Shown in pieces: positions 8,064 to 17,457 of a stretch of DNA of 64,000 bases. Origin of the DNA: JANRLJ01 sp033762735 (GTDB lineage Bacteria; Chloroflexota; Anaerolineae; Aggregatilineales; Phototrophicaceae); the NCBI GenBank assembly GCA_033762735.1, contig JANRLJ010000237.1, forward strand, positions 9,878 through 73,877, read 5' to 3'. Every line of letters starts with the position of its first letter. Position 1 is the stretch's first letter. The notes beneath the pieces were generated by a model. It saw nothing but the letters and a program-made list of their open reading frames with translations, ran no database searches and was not told where the DNA came from. The position numbers were made by a program, and so were the translations under genes.

Positions 8064-9122
8064 ATGATTCGGTTTTCCTCCTTGTGGTTTTTACTGCTCG
8101 TTTTCACCCTTTCCCCTGTCTCCGCCCAGGTCAATGGCGACAGCGCCTTAACCCTGTCCCACGAGGGGGTGGTGACGAGCGCCGCCTGGAGTCCCGATGG
8201 TGCGCAAATTCTTACCACTTCCGAAGACGCCACCGCCAACATCTGGAACAGCGGCAACGGGGAACGGGTGATGACGCTGGCGCATTCCAGCCCAGTGCGC
8301 GGCGGCAGGTGGAACACAGATGGCACCCGCATCCTGACGTGGGAGGAAAACGGCACCGTCTCCATCTGGGATGTGACGACAGGCGAATCAATGATGCAGA
8401 CCACGCATCAGGCCAACGTGTTAGGTGCGATGTGGAGTCGGGATGAGACAAGCGTCCTTTCGTGGTCGTCCGACGCGACTGCACAACTATGGGAAGTCGA
8501 AAGTGGGCAAACAGCTAACCTGCCGCATCAGTCGCCCGTCCTCGAAGCGATGTGGAACGCGGATGAAAGCCTGATCTACACCTTTGAGGAATCAGGCCGG
8601 GCACACATCTGGACGGTGAACGATGCCCTTAATGCCGAGGAAACTCGCGTCCTGAATTTTGGGGACACAGCGCTCGGCGCGATCTGGAACGACGATGGGA
8701 CAAGAATTCTATCGTGGGGGGCAGACGGCGGTGTACAGTTGTGGGACGCGGAAACCCGGCTGATCGTCCGCACCCTCGACCATAATTCCTTTATCGACGG
8801 CGCACGCTGGAACAGGGACGAAACCCGCATTCTGTCGTGGTCAGGCGATGACAGCGCCCGCATCTGGAATGCCGCTGATGGCGAAGAACTGATGCGCTTC
8901 CGCCATCAGGATTGGGTAACGGACGCGCTGTGGAACCGCGATGAAAGCCGCGTCCTCACCACTTCCTACAACGCGGCCTATCTGTGGAATGCAGTTTCAG
9001 GCGAATTGCTGGGGACGTTCGACCATGAGAATCTGGTCAACGGTGCCGCCTTTAACCCGGACGAGACTCGCATCCTATCGTGGTCGTGGGACGGCACTGC
9101 GCGGGTGTGGGAGGTTGGATAA
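8064..9122 (+). CDS. Secreted WD40-type beta-propeller protein
   Basis: 352 residues from ATG 8064. A signal peptide is evident (IRFSS, then a leucine-rich core, cleavage after VSA). The rest is about eight repeats of roughly 40 residues with the WD pattern, each containing a D-x-T-R-I-L-S/T-W core followed by D-x-x-A-x-x-W. Earlier in-frame ATGs at 8013 and 8043 would put 17 or 7 extra residues before the signal peptide, and 8013 falls in the upstream terminator. The function is unknown; exported propellers commonly mediate binding. Its 3' end nearly meets the convergent gene at 9131. Confidence 0.8.
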   Translation: MIRFSSLWFLLLVFTLSPVSAQVNGDSALTLSHEGVVTSAAWSPDGAQILTTSEDATANIWNSGNGERVMTLAHSSPVRGGRWNTDGTRILTWEENGTVSIWDVTTGESMMQTTHQANVLGAMWSRDETSVLSWSSDATAQLWEVESGQTANLPHQSPVLEAMWNADESLIYTFEESGRAHIWTVNDALNAEETRVLNFGDTALGAIWNDDGTRILSWGADGGVQLWDAETRLIVRTLDHNSFIDGARWNRDETRILSWSGDDSARIWNAADGEELMRFRHQDWVTDALWNRDESRVLTTSYNAAYLWNAVSGELLGTFDHENLVNGAAFNPDETRILSWSWDGTARVWEVG

Positions 9123-9130
9123 GGACGGGT

Positions 9131-10342
9131 TTACTTGCGCCGCTTCCCCTTCCTCGGCTTCTTATCGACCTCTTTATCGTCTTCATCAAAAATGCCGAAG
9201 TCGAAACCTTCGGCGTCAAAATCGGCCAACATCTCTTCCAGCAGTTCTTCATCAAGGCCAAGGTTGGCAAGAGCACCCAACAGAGGATTGTTCATCATGG
9301 CTGTGAGATTGTTCACGACCACATTCAGGGTTGGACACTCCTCTACATTAATAAACGAAATTCTGAGTGCGCTTCCAACAGGTTCCATTAAATCGACTAT
9401 GCGTGGCACAGGCACTCGGATCGTTTTGGGCACACTTCCCAGGTTCAGCAGTATATTCAGCAAATGGTTCGGTGTGTTCCACCACATTTCCTGCATTGTT
9501 GGAAGCGGCGGGAAAATATCCTGCCCCAGAACGACGGCTGTATCTGCCTCTACCAGCAGCATCAGGAACGGAAAAAATGGACGCTGATCTTCCCCAAGCG
9601 TCGGCATGGAAGTCATAAATACGCCCAGTTCTGTGATGGTCGAAGTTATGGGAAGTGCCTGCGCTTTTTGCAACAGATCAGGGTCAACGTTTGGCTGTAG
9701 CGGTTTTGGTTCGGGGGGCGGTATGATAAGAAACGCATCTGCCCACGTGATGTCTTGATCTGTCCTGGTCGGCACCCGCACAAAGACTACTTCATCATCC
9801 TCATCCGAGGCATCAATCAGACCATCCGGCGGGTTGAACAGCATCTCATTCTGTTCAAAACGAGGCGCGACCTCCAGCAGTTGTTCGAGTGCGATAATCA
9901 TGGATTGGGCATCCTGCTGACGGATGAACCAGGGTAGAAAACCGGGTTCAATAACGCGGAAAATCGGCCACTTGCCCTTACCCCGGAACTTCAACCCCAG
10001 CCGTTTAAACAGCGCCCGGTCTTCCGGCTCAACCTCGTCCCGATCCCCAAAGGCTAATTGAATCTGTGGCACGGTAAACAGCGTAAGAGGATTTTCCTCA
10101 ATCTCGCCATCCTGTAGTCTCCAAAAAGCGTGCAGCCCTTCTGCGCCCAGGTAGACCGAAATTGCGGTGTATTCGTTTGCCATCCCCATCACGCTGATGA
10201 ACACCATGTCCTCTGTATCAGGCAGCTTGACCCCGAATAAATCGGACTCTTCCATGTACGTCCAGGGCGCTACCTCTCCAACCTGCTTTGCCAGGGCGTA
10301 TAATCGCAGCCACGCCTCATTTGTCGGGGTCATTTCGGTCAT
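9131..10342 (-). CDS. Uncharacterised protein (DUF7309/DUF6930-like)
   Basis: 403 residues, soluble, acidic, with a lysine-rich C-terminal tail KKPRKGKRRK. The N-terminal pattern (W..LY.LA, then PWTYMEESDLFGVKLP, then SVMGMANEYTAISVYLGAEGL) recalls the DUF7309 family, and the middle resembles DUF6930; both assignments come from memory of the pattern and are tentative. The ATG at 10342 has an AGGAGG box eight bases upstream. It begins 17 bases after the carB stop, so it is probably the last gene of the arg-car operon. Confidence 0.7.
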   Translation of the reverse strand: MTEMTPTNEAWLRLYALAKQVGEVAPWTYMEESDLFGVKLPDTEDMVFISVMGMANEYTAISVYLGAEGLHAFWRLQDGEIEENPLTLFTVPQIQLAFGDRDEVEPEDRALFKRLGLKFRGKGKWPIFRVIEPGFLPWFIRQQDAQSMIIALEQLLEVAPRFEQNEMLFNPPDGLIDASDEDDEVVFVRVPTRTDQDITWADAFLIIPPPEPKPLQPNVDPDLLQKAQALPITSTITELGVFMTSMPTLGEDQRPFFPFLMLLVEADTAVVLGQDIFPPLPTMQEMWWNTPNHLLNILLNLGSVPKTIRVPVPRIVDLMEPVGSALRISFINVEECPTLNVVVNNLTAMMNNPLLGALANLGLDEELLEEMLADFDAEGFDFGIFDEDDKEVDKKPRKGKRRK

Positions 10343-10359
10343 GATCTGATCCTCCTCTT

Positions 10360-13300
10360 TCAGTTTTGATGATGCGCCTGCAAACTGCGCACCTTAAGCG
10401 GCTTTTCCCGCAGTGCCCGGATGCCCTGGACGGTTGCCATCGCCGCACTCATCGTGGTCACTATCGGGATGCCGAGTACATGCGCTGTCCCGCGAATCAC
10501 GCTGCCGTCGTCGTGCGCCTGACCGCCGAGAGGGGTGTTGATAATCAAGTCGATTTCCCCCTCGCGCATCGCATCCACGATATGCGGTGACCCCTGCGCC
10601 ACTTTGTTGATCGGCATCACTTGCAGCCCGACCATTTGCAGCCAGCGGGCGGTGCCTTCGGTGGCGACCAGTTGAAAGCCGAGGCTGTGCAGATCACGCG
10701 CGATTTTGGCGACTGCGCCTTTGTCGAAATCGTTGACGCTGATAAAGACCGTCCCCGACTGCGGCAGGTGCATGTTGGCTGCCATCTGGGCCTTGATGAA
10801 GGCATGGCCGAAAGTGGAGGCATGCCCCATTACCTCGCCCGTCGAGCGCATTTCCGGCCCCAGCCGTGCATCCACGCCGGGGAACTTCTGGAAGGGCAGC
10901 ACCGCTTCCTTGACGAAAAAGCCATTTACTTCCGGTTCTTCCACAAAGCCCAGGTCACGCAGCGTCTTCCCGGCGGCGATTTGTGCGGCATAGCTTGCCA
11001 GCGGACGCCCCGTCGCCTTGCTGACAAAGGGCGTGGTGCGGCTGGCACGGGGGTTCACTTCCAGCACGTAAACCACCTCGTCTTTAATCGCAAACTGGAT
11101 GTTGAACAGTCCTTTGACGCCGAGCGCCTTTCCAATGCGCTGGGTGTATTCGCGGATGATTTCGAGGTGATAGGAACTGATCTTATAGGGCGGCAGTACA
11201 CATGCCGAGTCGCCGCTGTGGACACCGGCCTCCTCGATATGCTGCATAATGCCGCCGATGGTGACGTGTTCGCCATCGCACAACGCATCAACATCCACCT
11301 CAAACGCATCATCCAGAAAGCGGTCGATCGGCACCGGGTGCCCGTTCCACGTAATCTGCTTTTCCAGCCACGCGCTCAACTGCGCATCATCAAACACGAT
11401 TGCCATCCCGCGCCCGCCGAGCACATAACTGGGGCGCACCAGCACCGGATAGCCAACTGCTTGCGCGGCTTGAAGGGCAGCTTCTTTATTCAGGGCTGTC
11501 GCGCCGGGGGGCTGGGGAATATCCAACTCGTGCATGAAGGTGTTAAAGCGCTCACGGTCTTCGGCCAGATCAATCGTCTCGACCGATGTCCCCCAGATCG
11601 GTGCGCCTGCGTCGGCCAGTGCGCGGGCAATATTGAGCGGTGTCTGACCGCCAAACTGCACCAGCACACCGTCCGGCTGCTCCACGTCGATAATGTTCAG
11701 CACGTCTTCCGCCGTAAGCGGCTCGAAGTACAGGCGGTCGGCGGTGTCATAATCGGTGCTGACGGTTTCGGGATTGCAGTTGACCATGATCGTCTCATAG
11801 CCCATCTGCCGGAGCGAGAAACAGGCGTGGACGCAGCAGTAATCGAACTCAATGCCCTGCCCGATACGGTTCGGCCCGCCGCCCAGAATCATCACCTTTT
11901 TGCGGTCGGTCGGGAAAGACTCATTTTCGTCCTCATACGTCGAATACAGATAGGGTGTGTGCGCTTCAAATTCCGCCGCGCAGGTATCCACCCGGTAGTA
12001 CGTAGCCTTCACGCCCAGCGCCTTGCGCCGCTCCCGCACGTCCCATTCCTTCACCTGTAAGAGTTGGGCGAGGTAGGCATCGCTGAACCCGGCACGCTTG
12101 AGCTTCAGGAAGTCGGCCTTTTCAAGCATTTGAAGCGCTGTGTCGCCATGTGCATTCACAACATCCACAACACGGTTATGCAGGTGCATCAGTTCCGCCA
12201 TCTGATGCACGAACCAGGGGTCGAAGCGCGTCTCCGTGACAATATCCTCGACCGAAACGCCTCTGTTCAAGGCCGCTGCCACCTGCCAGAGACGCTGCGC
12301 CGTCGGCACTTTCAACGCAGTCGGATGCACATTTTCCAGTTTGCTGCCGAAGCCGCTGATGCCAATATCGAGCGACCGCACCGCCTTTTGCAGCGCTTCG
12401 TTGAAGGTGCGGCCAATCGCCATCACTTCCCCGACCGCCTTCATCTGTGGGCCAAGGGTATTATCCACGCCCTCGAACTTGGCAAAATCCCAGCGCGGAA
12501 TCTTGACCACGACGTAATCCAGCGACGGTTCAAAGCTGGCAGGCGTCACACGGGTGATGTCATTGGGGATTTCGTCCAGTGTAAACCCGACGGCCACCAG
12601 TGCCGCGATTTTGGCGATTGGGAAACCGGTTGCCTTGCTTGCCAGTGCGGAAGAACGGGAAACACGCGGGTTCATCTCGATGATATAAACGTCGCCGTCA
12701 TCGGGGCCGATGGCATACTGCACATTCGCGCCGCCTGTCGCCAGCCCAACGCGGTCAAAGATGGCCTTCGCCATATCGCGCAGGCGTTGCAGTTCCTTGT
12801 CGGTCAGGGTTTGGGCAGGCGCGACCGTGATGCTGTCCCCGGTATGCACCCCCATCGGGTCGAGGTTTTCGATGGCGCAGACCACGACAAAATTGCCGCT
12901 GCCGTCGCGCATGATTTCAAGTTCATACTCTTTCCAGCCCAGCAGCGACATATCAATCAGCACTTGCCCCACCGGACTCTGCTTGATGCCGTTGCGGGCA
13001 ATTTCGCGCAGTCCGGCCTCGTCATAGGCGACGCCGCCGCCACTGCCGCCCAACGTATACGAGGGACGCACCAGCACCGGATAGCCAATTCTGGCCGCTG
13101 CCCTGACGGCATCCTCAACCGTTCCCACCACTTCGCTCGGCGGGCATTTCAGACCAATCTCGTGCATGGCGTCCTTGAACAATTGACGATCTTCGGCCAG
13201 TTGGATACTGGTCATGCTTGCGCCGATCAGTTCCACGCCATACTTTTGCAGCGTCCCCCGCGCTTGCAGAGCTAAGGCCAGATTGAGCGCGGTCTGCCCG

Positions 13301-13572
13301 CCAACAGTTGGCAGCAGCGCATCGGGCTTTTCAGATTGGATGATGCGTTCGCAGATGTCGGGCGTGAGCGGCTCGACATAGGTCGCGTCGGCAAATTCGG
13401 GATCGGTCATGATGGTGGCCGGGTTGGAATTCACCAGCACGACCCGGTAGCCCTGCGCCCGCAGCGCCTTGCAGGCCTGCACACCGGAGTAATCAAATTC
13501 GCTGGCCTGACCAATCACAATCGGCCCGGAGCCGATCACCATAATCGTGTGGATGTCTGTGCGTTTTGGCAT
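10360..13572 (-). CDS. carB: Carbamoyl-phosphate synthase large subunit
   Basis: 1070 residues, close to E. coli CarB. Two homologous ATP-grasp halves are seen (each with GSGPIVIGQ or GGGPNRIGQ-type PreATP-grasp and a later EMNPRVSRSSALASKATG / EVNPRASRTTPFVSKATG motif) plus a C-terminal MGS-like allosteric domain. It makes carbamoyl phosphate from bicarbonate, ammonia and two ATP for arginine and pyrimidines. The start MPKRTDIHTI at 13572 matches the family start; an in-frame ATG at 13629 would add 19 unrelated residues. It is separated from carA by a four-gene islet but lies on the same strand. Confidence 0.96.
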   Translation of the reverse strand: MPKRTDIHTIMVIGSGPIVIGQASEFDYSGVQACKALRAQGYRVVLVNSNPATIMTDPEFADATYVEPLTPDICERIIQSEKPDALLPTVGGQTALNLALALQARGTLQKYGVELIGASMTSIQLAEDRQLFKDAMHEIGLKCPPSEVVGTVEDAVRAAARIGYPVLVRPSYTLGGSGGGVAYDEAGLREIARNGIKQSPVGQVLIDMSLLGWKEYELEIMRDGSGNFVVVCAIENLDPMGVHTGDSITVAPAQTLTDKELQRLRDMAKAIFDRVGLATGGANVQYAIGPDDGDVYIIEMNPRVSRSSALASKATGFPIAKIAALVAVGFTLDEIPNDITRVTPASFEPSLDYVVVKIPRWDFAKFEGVDNTLGPQMKAVGEVMAIGRTFNEALQKAVRSLDIGISGFGSKLENVHPTALKVPTAQRLWQVAAALNRGVSVEDIVTETRFDPWFVHQMAELMHLHNRVVDVVNAHGDTALQMLEKADFLKLKRAGFSDAYLAQLLQVKEWDVRERRKALGVKATYYRVDTCAAEFEAHTPYLYSTYEDENESFPTDRKKVMILGGGPNRIGQGIEFDYCCVHACFSLRQMGYETIMVNCNPETVSTDYDTADRLYFEPLTAEDVLNIIDVEQPDGVLVQFGGQTPLNIARALADAGAPIWGTSVETIDLAEDRERFNTFMHELDIPQPPGATALNKEAALQAAQAVGYPVLVRPSYVLGGRGMAIVFDDAQLSAWLEKQITWNGHPVPIDRFLDDAFEVDVDALCDGEHVTIGGIMQHIEEAGVHSGDSACVLPPYKISSYHLEIIREYTQRIGKALGVKGLFNIQFAIKDEVVYVLEVNPRASRTTPFVSKATGRPLASYAAQIAAGKTLRDLGFVEEPEVNGFFVKEAVLPFQKFPGVDARLGPEMRSTGEVMGHASTFGHAFIKAQMAANMHLPQSGTVFISVNDFDKGAVAKIARDLHSLGFQLVATEGTARWLQMVGLQVMPINKVAQGSPHIVDAMREGEIDLIINTPLGGQAHDDGSVIRGTAHVLGIPIVTTMSAAMATVQGIRALREKPLKVRSLQAHHQN

Positions 13573-13637
13573 TGTCTTAGGGCTTTGTCCTGATATAGAA
13601 GTGGCCTGCGCTTTGCAGGGTGAACTCACTCGAAATC

Positions 13638-13922
13638 TTAAACGTTTTGTTGTCGCTGGGGGCTTTTGGGACGGATGCCTAAAAGCATTCCTTCAATACC
13701 AATGTCTTCATCCAGTTCTTCCCAGTGAATACCGAACGTACTGAGTTCAAAGTTCGCACGTTGTTCAGGTGTTGCATTGAGAAGCTTCGTATACCATTCT
13801 AACGGTGTTCCGATAAGTCGTCCGTCTTTTAGTGTGACCAGCAGCAGACCGTTGCTGAACGCTACCAACACTGGCCGTTGATTTTCGTTATAGGGTATTG
13901 CGTTCGGGAATTCACTACTCAC
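13638..13922 (-). CDS. DUF2442-domain protein
   Basis: 94 residues from GTG 13922, which lies nine bases after a GGAG box and overlaps the DUF4160 stop by eight bases; ATG 13946 and 13985 are longer alternatives. The sequence (FSNGLLLVTLKDGRLIGTPLEWYTKL, later WEELDEDIGIEGML) fits DUF2442, small proteins that are commonly encoded directly next to DUF4160 proteins. Such pairs are suspected to be toxin-antitoxin-like, but no activity is known for this one. Confidence 0.78.
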   Translation of the reverse strand: MSSEFPNAIPYNENQRPVLVAFSNGLLLVTLKDGRLIGTPLEWYTKLLNATPEQRANFELSTFGIHWEELDEDIGIEGMLLGIRPKSPQRQQNV

Positions 13923-14166
13923 TGGCTTTGTCTCCGTAAAGCTCATTCCACTTTTCCAGAAGAAAATCTCGGTGTTCTTGGACAATCGTCATCATTTTCC
14001 TTAAATCTCCCATACCTAAATCCTTATCATACCGTATCAGCTTAACGTCGGCTTCAAGAGAGATTTTTGCCAACATTGCTCCTTTTCTGACATGAACATG
14101 GGCTGGCGGATGATCGTTTACAAAGATCAACACCTTGAACTCGCCAGATTTCAGCACAGTAGGCAT
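13915..14166 (-). CDS. DUF4160-domain protein
   Basis: 83 residues. The diagnostic core FVNDHPPAHVHVRKG near the N-terminus identifies the DUF4160 family; the rest carries a DLGMGDLRKMM motif and a helical end. It forms a pair with the overlapping DUF2442 gene, a recurrent arrangement in mobile gene islets. It is separated by nine bases from the preceding 80-residue gene. The region is clearly more AT-rich than the arg and car genes around it. Confidence 0.82.
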   Translation of the reverse strand: MPTVLKSGEFKVLIFVNDHPPAHVHVRKGAMLAKISLEADVKLIRYDKDLGMGDLRKMMTIVQEHRDFLLEKWNELYGDKASE

Positions 14167-14175
14167 AAAGCATTC

Positions 14176-14418
14176 CTATAAAATCATATCTTTTGTATCC
14201 AATTCTAAGGCTTTCATTGCATCATCAATGGGAATTCGAATCGGTTTATTGCGCTCATAGCTTCGCAATCTTTCCGCAATCGCAGCCTGGAATTCCGGTT
14301 CGGAACTTTCATCCTGCCCTACCAATTCCAGAAGCACTTTACGCACGGTTTCCCGAATTAGACTCTTAAACTCGTCAAGCGACATATTCACCCCTATAGG
14401 GGTAGATGGCTTATCCAT
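14176..14418 (-). CDS. Small helical protein, antitoxin-like
   Basis: 80 residues. ATG 14418 is chosen because a GAGG box stands six bases upstream and the ATG overlaps the stop of the Uma2-like gene by eight bases; ATG 14385 is an alternative. Two helices are likely (FKSLIRETVRKVLLELV and EFQAAIAERLRSYERNK). The overall look, with a PIPIDDAMKALEL end, is that of addiction-module or type II antitoxin proteins, but no family is firmly recognised. Confidence 0.6.
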   Translation of the reverse strand: MDKPSTPIGVNMSLDEFKSLIRETVRKVLLELVGQDESSEPEFQAAIAERLRSYERNKPIRIPIDDAMKALELDTKDMIL

Positions 14419-15025
14419 TGAATTCCTCAAACACCGCCCCAACATCCAATGAGAAACCGGGCAGCAAATCGCCGCCTGGAAGCGTATCTCCTGATCGATA
14501 AATCCCTACAGTGCCCCCAGACAGAAAAACAAGGATTTGTTTCGGTGACGGAGCGACTATCCAAACCTGTGCTGTACCATGTAAGAGAAAATCCTCGACC
14601 CGTTGAAAAACATCGTCGGCTTGATCGCCACACGCGGCAATACCTGAAAGGATTTCGACGGCTAAATCGGGTGCTCGATAGTAAGGCTCATCCTGCTTCT
14701 CATGCTTTAAATTTTCCGTTTTAAAAAAACTTACGTCCGTCCGACGCATCAGTTGGATGTTGTCGCGGGTGCCTTTCAACACGAAACCGAGACTACCTGC
14801 ATACACCCGCCCTAAATGATTTTCCATCACAAATTGGCCGAGTTTGAACATGAGATCGCTATGAATACCGCCAGCGAACATGTCATGGCTGCGATAGAAA
14901 GGCACCTCAGCCATACTCCAGTCTCCATCAACCACTTCAATCTTCTTATACTGGTCGATGTAATCAACAGCGTTAATGTCGTCGAGTGTGATTGGACGTT
15001 GCGTTGTGGGCGTTTTCTGGCCCAT
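14411..15025 (-). CDS. Uma2-family (DUF820) putative nuclease
   Basis: 204 residues. The PD-(D/E)XK-type core of the Uma2/DUF820 family is visible: RRTDVSFF, then APDLAVEILS and QVWIVAPSPKQILVF. Members are widespread multicopy proteins in Chloroflexota and Cyanobacteria, assumed to be restriction-like nucleases. ATG 15025 follows the carA stop by two bases and uses an AAGGTG box inside the end of carA, so this islet is transcribed with the arg-car operon. Confidence 0.85.
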   Translation of the reverse strand: MGQKTPTTQRPITLDDINAVDYIDQYKKIEVVDGDWSMAEVPFYRSHDMFAGGIHSDLMFKLGQFVMENHLGRVYAGSLGFVLKGTRDNIQLMRRTDVSFFKTENLKHEKQDEPYYRAPDLAVEILSGIAACGDQADDVFQRVEDFLLHGTAQVWIVAPSPKQILVFLSGGTVGIYRSGDTLPGGDLLPGFSLDVGAVFEEFNG

Positions 15026-15027
15026 TT

Positions 15028-16161
15028 TTAATTCACCTTTACTTGTTGATCCTTCACCCGTGTAACAAACTCATCAAACAGGTAAAGCGAGTCATGGGGG
15101 CCGGGTGCGGCTTCGGGGTGATACTGCACGCTGAAAGCGCCAAGTTCGATGTGGCGCAGCCCCTCGACGGTGTTATCGTTCAGGTTGATATGGGTGATCT
15201 CTGCACCGCGCAGGTCGCTCTCGGGCGTGACGGCGAACCCGTGATTGTGTGAACTGATCTCGACTTTACCCGTGAGCAGATTTTTGACGGGCTGGTTGCC
15301 ACCGCGATGCCCAAAGCGCATCTTTTCCGTCGTGCCTCCCAGCGCCAGACCGAGAATCTGATGTCCCAGGCAGATGCCGAAAATCGGCGTTTTGCCCAGC
15401 AGCCCGCGCACATTGTCAATCGCATACGTTACGGCTGCCGGGTCGCCGGGGCCGTTGCTGAGGAAAACACCCGCCGGGTTCAGCGCCAGCACGTCCTGAT
15501 AGGGAGTCTGCGCCGGGACGACGGTCACGCGCAGGCCGCGATCCGTCAGCATTCGCAGGATGTTGCGCTTGATACCCATGTCATAGGCGACGATCAGCGG
15601 AACCGCCGCATCGTCATGATGATTACGATACCACTGCGGATCGCTGCGTTCCGTCCAGTTATAGGGTTCGGCGCAGGTGACTTCATCAACCAGATTCCAG
15701 CCGGACATATCGGGCGAAGTGCGAGCAAGTTCGACCAGCGCCGCCGGGTCACGCGCGGCTTCGCCATGTGCAATGGCCGCCCGCATCACGCCTTTTTCGC
15801 GGATGTAGCGCACCAGCGCACGGGTAGCAACTTCGCTCAGGCCGATCACGCCCTGCTCTTTCAGGTAGCCGTCCAGCGTCCCGCGTTCACGCCAACTGCT
15901 GACCACCGGGCTAAGCGCACGGACGACAAAGCCCGCCACCCATACCCGCTCCGATTCGACATCTTCCAGATTGATGCCCGTATTTCCCACATGCGGCACA
16001 GTCATGGTCACAATCTGCCGATGATAGGAGGGGTCGGTCAGCACTTCCTGATACCCGGTCATAGAGGTGTTGAAGACCAGTTCCCCGGTCTGCACCCCTT
16101 CCACGCCAAAGCCTTCCCCGGTAAAGGTTCTGCCGTCTTCCAGCGCCAGTAATCCCTGCAT
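15028..16161 (-). CDS. carA: Carbamoyl-phosphate synthase small subunit
   Basis: 377 residues. An N-terminal CPSase domain (LALEDGRTFTGEGFG) precedes a class I glutamine amidotransferase domain with the catalytic Cys in GICLGHQILGLALGG and the His/Glu pair in QYHPEAAPGP. It releases ammonia from glutamine for CarB. A GAGGA box lies eight bases before the ATG. Gene order argJ-carA places it in the arginine operon; carB follows only after the inserted islet. Confidence 0.96.
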   Translation of the reverse strand: MQGLLALEDGRTFTGEGFGVEGVQTGELVFNTSMTGYQEVLTDPSYHRQIVTMTVPHVGNTGINLEDVESERVWVAGFVVRALSPVVSSWRERGTLDGYLKEQGVIGLSEVATRALVRYIREKGVMRAAIAHGEAARDPAALVELARTSPDMSGWNLVDEVTCAEPYNWTERSDPQWYRNHHDDAAVPLIVAYDMGIKRNILRMLTDRGLRVTVVPAQTPYQDVLALNPAGVFLSNGPGDPAAVTYAIDNVRGLLGKTPIFGICLGHQILGLALGGTTEKMRFGHRGGNQPVKNLLTGKVEISSHNHGFAVTPESDLRGAEITHINLNDNTVEGLRHIELGAFSVQYHPEAAPGPHDSLYLFDEFVTRVKDQQVKVN

Positions 16162-16203
16162 CGTGTCTATCCTCGTTGTGGGGATAATGTTCCCCGGACG
16201 GTG

Positions 16204-17457
16204 TTATGAACGGTAGCTTCCGTTGATTGAGACATAGTCATGGCTGAGGTCGCACGTCCATACGGTCGCCCAGCCGTCGCCCATCCCGCACATCAGCAGA
16301 ATCAGCACATTGGGCGAACTCACGATGGCCGTAGCGCGTTCCTCACTGTAGTGGGTGGGCGTTCCCTGGCTGACCAGCAGCAGGCCGTCGTTGGATAAAT
16401 CCGACATCTCTTCCTGTGGATAGAGCCACAGCGACAGTTTCGAGGGGTCAAGCGCCACCCCTGACCGTCCCGCCGCCGCGATGATGCGCCCCCAGTTGGC
16501 ATCGTTGCCATAAAAGGCGGTCTTGACCAGCGCCGAGGTGGCTATCGTATTGGCAATTTTGCGGGCGGTTTCATTGTCAGGTGCGCCGTGCACGTTGATG
16601 CTGATGAACTTGGTCACGCCTTCGCCGTCGCGCACGACAGCCTTTGCCAGTTGCAGGCAAACCGCATTCAGCGCTTTCTGGAACTGCTTCTGATCGTCGG
16701 AGGTATTGACCTGCGCACCACTTTGTCCGTTCGCCAGCAAAAGCACTGTATCATTCGTGCTCATGTCGCCATCGACCACGATACGGTTATAGCTGCCTTC
16801 CGCCGCGATTTTGAGTGTCGTGCTGGTCTGTTCAGGTGTGAGCGCCGCGTCTGTGACGACCACGCTCAGCATGGTCGCCATATTGGGCGCGATCATCCCC
16901 GCACCCTTGCTAATCCCGGCGATGGTGTAGCGTGTACCGTCCGCTTTTGTCACCGTGATCGAGGCCTGCTTGGGGCGCGTATCAGTCGTCATAATGGCGC
17001 GGGCGGTCGCTTCCCAGTCCTGCCCCAGGGAAGCAGAGGCGAGATCAATCCCACGCTGAATTTTTTCCATCGGGAGCTGCGTCCCGATTACGCCCGTCGA
17101 CAGCACCAGCACTTCTTCCGGTGCGCAGCCGAGTTTTTGCGCCGTGAGCCGTGCCATTTCCCGCGCATCGTCGATACCCGGCTGCCCGGTGCAGGCATTG
17201 GCACAGCCCGTGTTGATGGCAACTGCGCGGTAGCTGCTCTGGGTTTGCGCCAGCCGCTCCATATCGACCAGCACGGGTGCGGCCTTGACCTGATTGGTGG
17301 TGAACACGCCTGCCGCCACACTCGGCACGTCGCTGGCAATCAGCGCGAAATCAAGCGCTTCGGTCTTCTTCAACCCGGCGTACACGCCCGCCACCCGAAA
17401 GCCCTTTACGCCTTCAATGGCAAGCTGTACAAGGTTGTCCTGAATCGTATCAGTCAC
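16204..17457 (-). CDS. argJ: Bifunctional glutamate N-acetyltransferase / amino-acid N-acetyltransferase
   Basis: 417 residues. The self-cleavage site ATML in KGAGMIAPNMATMLS (about residue 190) carries the N-terminal-nucleophile Thr, and NTGCANACTG is conserved. ArgJ transfers acetyl from N-acetylornithine to glutamate (step 5), recycling the acetyl group; bifunctional forms also do step 1. No argA is in the window, so a bifunctional enzyme is possible. GTG 17457 overlaps the argD stop as GTGA. Confidence 0.95.
   Translation of the reverse strand: MTDTIQDNLVQLAIEGVKGFRVAGVYAGLKKTEALDFALIASDVPSVAAGVFTTNQVKAAPVLVDMERLAQTQSSYRAVAINTGCANACTGQPGIDDAREMARLTAQKLGCAPEEVLVLSTGVIGTQLPMEKIQRGIDLASASLGQDWEATARAIMTTDTRPKQASITVTKADGTRYTIAGISKGAGMIAPNMATMLSVVVTDAALTPEQTSTTLKIAAEGSYNRIVVDGDMSTNDTVLLLANGQSGAQVNTSDDQKQFQKALNAVCLQLAKAVVRDGEGVTKFISINVHGAPDNETARKIANTIATSALVKTAFYGNDANWGRIIAAAGRSGVALDPSKLSLWLYPQEEMSDLSNDGLLLVSQGTPTHYSEERATAIVSSPNVLILLMCGMGDGWATVWTCDLSHDYVSINGSYRS

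Noticed and set aside
10621..13275. Large plus-strand frames opposite carB
   Set aside because: No Shine-Dalgarno, no recognisable domains; mirror of carB codon bias.
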